Source of the DNA: JANXVY01 sp040080145
Lineage (GTDB): Bacteria; Pseudomonadota; Alphaproteobacteria; Rhizobiales; Hyphomicrobiaceae
Length of the DNA: 64,000 bases
NCBI GenBank assembly: GCA_040080145.1
Contig: JBEBJA010000074.1
Span: 77,932 to 141,931 of the forward strand
Reading direction: 5' to 3'
Shown: piece after piece, positions 60,265-64,000 of the stretch
How the letters are laid out: every line of letters starts with the position of its first letter
Position numbering within the stretch: position 1 is the first letter of the stretch
Notes under the pieces: model-generated
The model's database searches: none
What the model was told of the DNA's origin: nothing
What the model saw: the letters and a program-made list of their open reading frames with translations, nothing else
Position numbers and translations under genes: made by a program

Positions 60265-61425
60265 ATGGATAAATCGGGCTTACGCGTCGTTGGCGGTAAC
60301 GAGCGGAACAACGACGGGGGAAACATGGATAAGCATAAAGCACTCGAAGCAGCATTGGCTCAGATCGACAAGAACTTCGGCAAGGGCTCGATCATGCGAT
60401 TGGGCAACAATGAAAAGCTTGCTGAGGTGGAGGCAATTTCAACTGGCTCGCTCGGTCTTGATATTGCTTTGGGTATCGGCGGATTGCCGAAAGGGCGCGT
60501 CATTGAGATCTATGGTCCGGAATCGTCGGGGAAGACGACGCTTACCCTGCAGGTCATTGCCGAAGCGCAGAAAAAGGGCGGTATCTGCGCTTTCATCGAT
60601 GCCGAGCACGCACTCGATCCTGTGTACGCCCGCAAACTAGGGGTAAAGGTCGAAGATCTGCTGATCTCCCAGCCCGACACCGGCGAACAGGCTCTCGAGA
60701 TTGCCGATACCCTGGTCCGTTCGGGTGCCATTGATGTGATTGTTATCGACTCGGTTGCGGCCCTCACACCGAAGGCTGAACTCGAAGGCGAAATGGGTGA
60801 CAGTCTGCCCGGTCTCCAAGCCCGGCTGATGAGCCAAGCATTGCGTAAGCTGACGGGTGCGATCTCAAAATCAGGTACGATGGTCATTTTCATCAACCAG
60901 ATCCGCATGAAGATCGGTGTGATGTTTGGTAATCCTGAAACCACGACGGGTGGCAACGCACTCAAGTTTTACGCCTCTTGCCGCCTTGATATCCGCCGGA
61001 TCGGTCAGATCAAGAACCAGGATGAAGTCGTCGGCAATCAGACCCGCGTCAAGGTCGTCAAGAACAAGGTTGCTCCTCCGTTCAAACAAGTCGAATTCGA
61101 TATTATGTACGGGGAAGGTATCTCCAAGACCGGGGAACTGGTCGATCTTGGCGTCAAAGCAGGGTTGGTAGAAAAGTCTGGTGCTTGGATTTCTTATGAC
61201 GGAATCCGGATCGGTCAAGGCCGCGAAAACGCGAAGCAATATCTGAAGGATAACCCGCAGGTCGCTGCCACCATCGAAAAGGCGATCCGTCAGAATGCTG
61301 GTTTAATCGTCGAAAAGATGCTCGCGGCTCCCGAAGGCAACGAAGCCGACGATGATGGCGATGCGTTGCTTCCCCCCGAGGATGATGCAGCAAGCGGCCG
61401 TAAGAGTGGGCGCTCTAAGCGCTGA
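60265..61425 (+). CDS. recA: Recombinase RecA
   Basis: A 386-aa RecA. The Walker A is GPESSGKTT (84-92), with the FIDAEHALDP and VIVIDSVAALTPKAE segments, L2 loop GVMFGNPETTTGGNALKFYA, and an acidic C-terminal tail (EADDDGDALLPPEDD) ending in a basic SKR run. It catalyses strand exchange and induces the SOS response by LexA cleavage. The ATG at 60265 matches the alphaproteobacterial N-terminal extension of about 20 residues; 60325 is the alternative. An SOS-like box lies upstream. Confidence 0.96.
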   Translation: MDKSGLRVVGGNERNNDGGNMDKHKALEAALAQIDKNFGKGSIMRLGNNEKLAEVEAISTGSLGLDIALGIGGLPKGRVIEIYGPESSGKTTLTLQVIAEAQKKGGICAFIDAEHALDPVYARKLGVKVEDLLISQPDTGEQALEIADTLVRSGAIDVIVIDSVAALTPKAELEGEMGDSLPGLQARLMSQALRKLTGAISKSGTMVIFINQIRMKIGVMFGNPETTTGGNALKFYASCRLDIRRIGQIKNQDEVVGNQTRVKVVKNKVAPPFKQVEFDIMYGEGISKTGELVDLGVKAGLVEKSGAWISYDGIRIGQGRENAKQYLKDNPQVAATIEKAIRQNAGLIVEKMLAAPEGNEADDDGDALLPPEDDAASGRKSGRSKR

Positions 61426-61499
61426 GATCGGCTGGGTGTCCAATTGGGACTTGATACACGCGCTTCCTGGACAGTTGCGGTATGCCTCACTACAACGGC

Positions 61500-61525
61500 G
61501 CGTCGGCCCGTCATTGGGCCGACGC
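61500..61525. terminator. Hairpin between recA and alaS
   Basis: GCGTCGGCCC (61500-61509) pairs perfectly with GGGCCGACGC (61516-61525) around GTCATT. A T-run is lacking, so it is at most a weak terminator of recA; it could be an attenuator or stabilising stem before alaS. Confidence 0.5.
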
Positions 61526-61599
61526 CACGACCATCGTATTTCATAAATGGGATGGGGCTGGCGGCGATTTTTCCCTTCCTCCACGGGCCTTGAGAAGAC

Positions 61600-64000
61600 A
61601 TGACCGGCGTCAACGAAATCCGCAGAGCGTTTCTCGATTATTTCAAGAAGCATGGCCATGAGCCGGTCCCGTCCAGTCCGCTGGTGCCGCGCAACGACCC
61701 AACCTTGATGTTCACCAACGCTGGGATGGTGCAATTCAAGAACGTCTTTACCGGACAGGAAACGCGCCCCTACGTTCGTGCTGCGTCGTCGCAAAAGTGC
61801 GTTCGCGCTGGCGGCAAGCACAATGACCTCGATAACGTCGGCTATACCGCGCGTCATCACACGTTCTTCGAAATGCTTGGCAACTTTTCATTCGGCGACT
61901 ATTTCAAGGACGCCGCCATTGAGCTTGCCTGGAACCTGATCACGAAAGAATATGGACTCGACAAGAAGAAGCTGCTCGTCACCGTCTATCACGACGACGA
62001 TCAGGCCTTTAACGTCTGGAAGAAATTGACCGGTTTTTCGGATGACCGCATCATCCGCATCCCAACATCGGATAACTTCTGGCAGATGGGCGAAACTGGC
62101 CCCTGCGGTCCGTGCTCGGAAATCTTTTACGATCACGGCCCGAAGATTCCAGGTGGCCCACCAGGTTCTCCGGACGCCGACGGTGATCGCTTCATCGAGA
62201 TCTGGAATCTCGTGTTCATGCAGTTCGAGCAGCGCGGGCCTGGTGACCGGGTGCCGCTGCCCAAGCCCTCCATTGATACCGGCATGGGGCTGGAACGCAT
62301 CTCTGCCGTGCTTCAAGGTACACACGACAACTACGAAACGGATCTGTTTCGGGCGCTGATTTCGGCGTCGGTTGCTGCAACCGGCGTTGACGCTGAGGGC
62401 GACGCCAAGGCAAGCCACAAGGTGATCGCCGACCACCTGCGCTCGTGTTCGTTCTTGCTTGCCGACGGAGTGCTGCCGTCCAACGAAGGCCGTGGTTACG
62501 TGCTTCGCCGCATCATGCGCCGTGCGATGCGCCATGCCCACTTGTTGGGTGCCGAGACCCCGCTGATGCACCGGCTGGTGCCGACGCTGGTTCGTCAGAT
62601 GGGCGACACTTATACCGAATTGTCGCGCGGTGAAGCTCTGATTTCGGAAACGCTGCTGCTGGAAGAGACCAAGTTCCGCAAGACGCTTGAAAATGGTCTG
62701 AAGCTGCTGTCGGACGCTTCGGGTGGGTTGAAGACGGGTGCGGTGTTCCCAGGCGACGTCGCGTTCAAGCTCTACGACACCTTCGGGTTCCCGCTCGATC
62801 TAACGCAAGACGCTTTGCGTGCCCGGGGCATCAGCGTCGATCAGTCAGCGTTTTCCGCGGCCATGGACGAGCAAAAGAAGAAGGCCCGTGCCGCCTGGAA
62901 GGGTTCGGGAGACGCGGCCACCGAAGCCATTTGGTTTGAGATTCGCGAAAGGACCGGGGCCACCGACTTCCTTGGTTATGACACCGAGACGGCTGAAGGG
63001 GTCGTTGCAGCGCTCGTCAAGGGCGGCAAGGACGTTAAGTCGATCAAGGCTGGCGACGAGGCGCAACTGGTCTTGAATCAGACCCCGTTCTATGGGGAGT
63101 CTGGCGGTCAGGTCGGCGACAGCGGCGTCATAAAGGGCGCGAAGGGTGCGGTTTTCCGCGTGATCGCCACGGAGAAGAAGCTGGGCGACCTCTTCGTCCA
63201 CACGGGCATCGTGGAAGCGGGTAGTTTCAAGACGGGCAGCGCCGTTGAGCTTGCAGTTGATCATGGGCGCCGTGCTGCGATCCGGGCTAATCATTCCGCA
63301 ACCCATTTGCTGCACGAGGCGCTGCGGCAGGTGCTCGGTGCCCATGTCGCCCAGAAGGGGTCGCTCGTTTCCCCCGACCGCTTGCGGTTTGACTTCTCGC
63401 ATACCAAACCCATGACGCCGGACGAGATCGCCAGCGTTGAAGCGCTTGCGAACGCCATCGTGCTTCAGAATGCACCCGTCGAGACCCGCTTGATGGCCGT
63501 CGACGATGCAATCGCGTCCGGTGCCATGGCGTTGTTTGGCGAAAAGTACGGAGACGAGGTCCGCGTTGTCGCTATGGGGCGTCCGTTGGAAGGCGCTCAA
63601 TCGAACAAGGCTTGGTCGGTTGAACTCTGCGGCGGGACTCATGCCCGGCGTACGGGCGACATCGGGCTTGTCAAAGTGCTTGCTGAGACGGGCAGTTCGG
63701 CTGGTGTCCGGCGTCTGGAGGCACTGACGGCCGACAATGCGCGGTCTTATCTTGCTCACGCTGATGAAACATTGCGCGAGGCCGCCAGCATCTTGCGGAC
63801 GAGGCCTGACGACGTCGTTGAACGCCTGCGCGCGCTGGTCGATGAAAAACGTGCGCTTGAAAAGCAGCTTGCCGATGCCAAACGTCAGATTGCTATGGGA
63901 GGCGGGGCCAATGGACCGGCGGGCGGGGGGGCTGCCGCGTCTGCCGATCTCGTTCGGACGTTTGGTGCAACCAAGTTGTTTTCGCGCATGGTTTCGGGGT
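61600..64000 (+). CDS. alaS: Alanyl-tRNA synthetase (3' end beyond window)
   Basis: The first 800 codons of alaS are in the window. The class II core (FKKHGHEPVPSSPLVPRNDPTLMFTNAGM, QKCVRAGGKHNDLDNVG, GNFSFGDYFK) is followed by the editing domain with NHSATHLLHEALR and CGGTHARRTGD zinc site and part of the C-terminal domain. It charges tRNA-Ala and edits mischarged Ser and Gly. GAGAAG precedes the ATG at 61600. AlaRS is usually about 880 residues, so about 80 are missing at the 3' end. Confidence 0.96.
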   Translation, partial: MTGVNEIRRAFLDYFKKHGHEPVPSSPLVPRNDPTLMFTNAGMVQFKNVFTGQETRPYVRAASSQKCVRAGGKHNDLDNVGYTARHHTFFEMLGNFSFGDYFKDAAIELAWNLITKEYGLDKKKLLVTVYHDDDQAFNVWKKLTGFSDDRIIRIPTSDNFWQMGETGPCGPCSEIFYDHGPKIPGGPPGSPDADGDRFIEIWNLVFMQFEQRGPGDRVPLPKPSIDTGMGLERISAVLQGTHDNYETDLFRALISASVAATGVDAEGDAKASHKVIADHLRSCSFLLADGVLPSNEGRGYVLRRIMRRAMRHAHLLGAETPLMHRLVPTLVRQMGDTYTELSRGEALISETLLLEETKFRKTLENGLKLLSDASGGLKTGAVFPGDVAFKLYDTFGFPLDLTQDALRARGISVDQSAFSAAMDEQKKKARAAWKGSGDAATEAIWFEIRERTGATDFLGYDTETAEGVVAALVKGGKDVKSIKAGDEAQLVLNQTPFYGESGGQVGDSGVIKGAKGAVFRVIATEKKLGDLFVHTGIVEAGSFKTGSAVELAVDHGRRAAIRANHSATHLLHEALRQVLGAHVAQKGSLVSPDRLRFDFSHTKPMTPDEIASVEALANAIVLQNAPVETRLMAVDDAIASGAMALFGEKYGDEVRVVAMGRPLEGAQSNKAWSVELCGGTHARRTGDIGLVKVLAETGSSAGVRRLEALTADNARSYLAHADETLREAASILRTRPDDVVERLRALVDEKRALEKQLADAKRQIAMGGGANGPAGGGAAASADLVRTFGATKLFSRMVSG

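Overview
This window is a chromosomal segment of an alphaproteobacterium, most likely of the Hyphomicrobiales (Rhizobiales). The supporting signs are the block rpoZ-rsh ... recO-era-rnc-lepB-acpS-pdxJ, a class II DAHP synthase, the neighbourhood cckA-recA-alaS, an NDUFS4-type complex I accessory subunit, a bifunctional Rsh, and RIME-like intergenic palindromes. It is mostly housekeeping and metabolic sequence, high in GC, with no rRNA operon, prophage, insertion sequence or CRISPR array seen. No genus can be named from the sequence alone.

Layout. 1-2.9 kb: neutral zinc metallopeptidase, a small monooxygenase-fold protein, a cysteine-peptidase-like orphan and phosphoglycolate phosphatase. 3-4.5 kb: succinate-semialdehyde dehydrogenase. 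4.5-6.5 kb: a visibly lower-GC three-gene cassette, a membrane-anchored coiled-coil ParA-type ATPase with two small related helical proteins. 6.6-8.7 kb: rpiA and glutathione reductase. 8.7-10.4 kb: 7-deazaguanine genes queF, queD, queE; the QueD lacks the usual catalytic cysteine. 10.5-17.1 kb: a minus-strand run of overlapping genes glcF-cobT-cobS-(degenerate Pnkp kinase/phosphatase)-tex. 17.5-21.2 kb: a SET-domain gene lies between glcF and glcDE plus a thioesterase. 21.4-24 kb: LysR regulator, LutA-like protein, NDUFS4-like subunit, tRNA-Pro(TGG). 24-27.4 kb: DUF192, a double cold-shock-domain protein, glyoxalase I, a flavoprotein. 27.6-31.9 kb: sulfate assimilation cysHDN, then a TauE/SafE transporter. 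32-42.2 kb: the rsh/rpoZ region and the pdxJ-acpS-lepB-rnc-era operon; a 340-nt run of large palindromes sits between a small secreted protein gene and recO. 42.5-48.7 kb: aroG, nadE, a higBA toxin-antitoxin pair and phosphomannomutase/phosphoglucomutase. 49-53.5 kb: a probable tungsten aldehyde oxidoreductase operon of the Aromatoleum AorABC type (ferredoxin subunit, catalytic subunit, FAD subunit, MoaD-like protein and one unrecognised protein), preceded by two near-identical palindromic operator-like boxes. 54-64 kb: a large MscS channel, a FliO-like protein, CckA, recA with an SOS-like box, and the first part of alaS, cut by the window end.

How genes work together: cysHDN gives sulfate activation and reduction to sulfite; glcDEF oxidises glycolate, the product of the Gph reaction; gabD and the AOR operon both oxidise aldehydes to acids; pdxJ, cobS/cobT and nadE supply cofactors; rsh, rpoZ, tex and cckA are global regulators.

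The best candidates for something undescribed are the ParA-like three-gene cassette (4494-6477), the degenerate Pnkp-like kinase/phosphatase (12825-13961), and the paired 71-nt palindromes (37244-37479). All functional statements come from reading motifs by eye; no database search was run.
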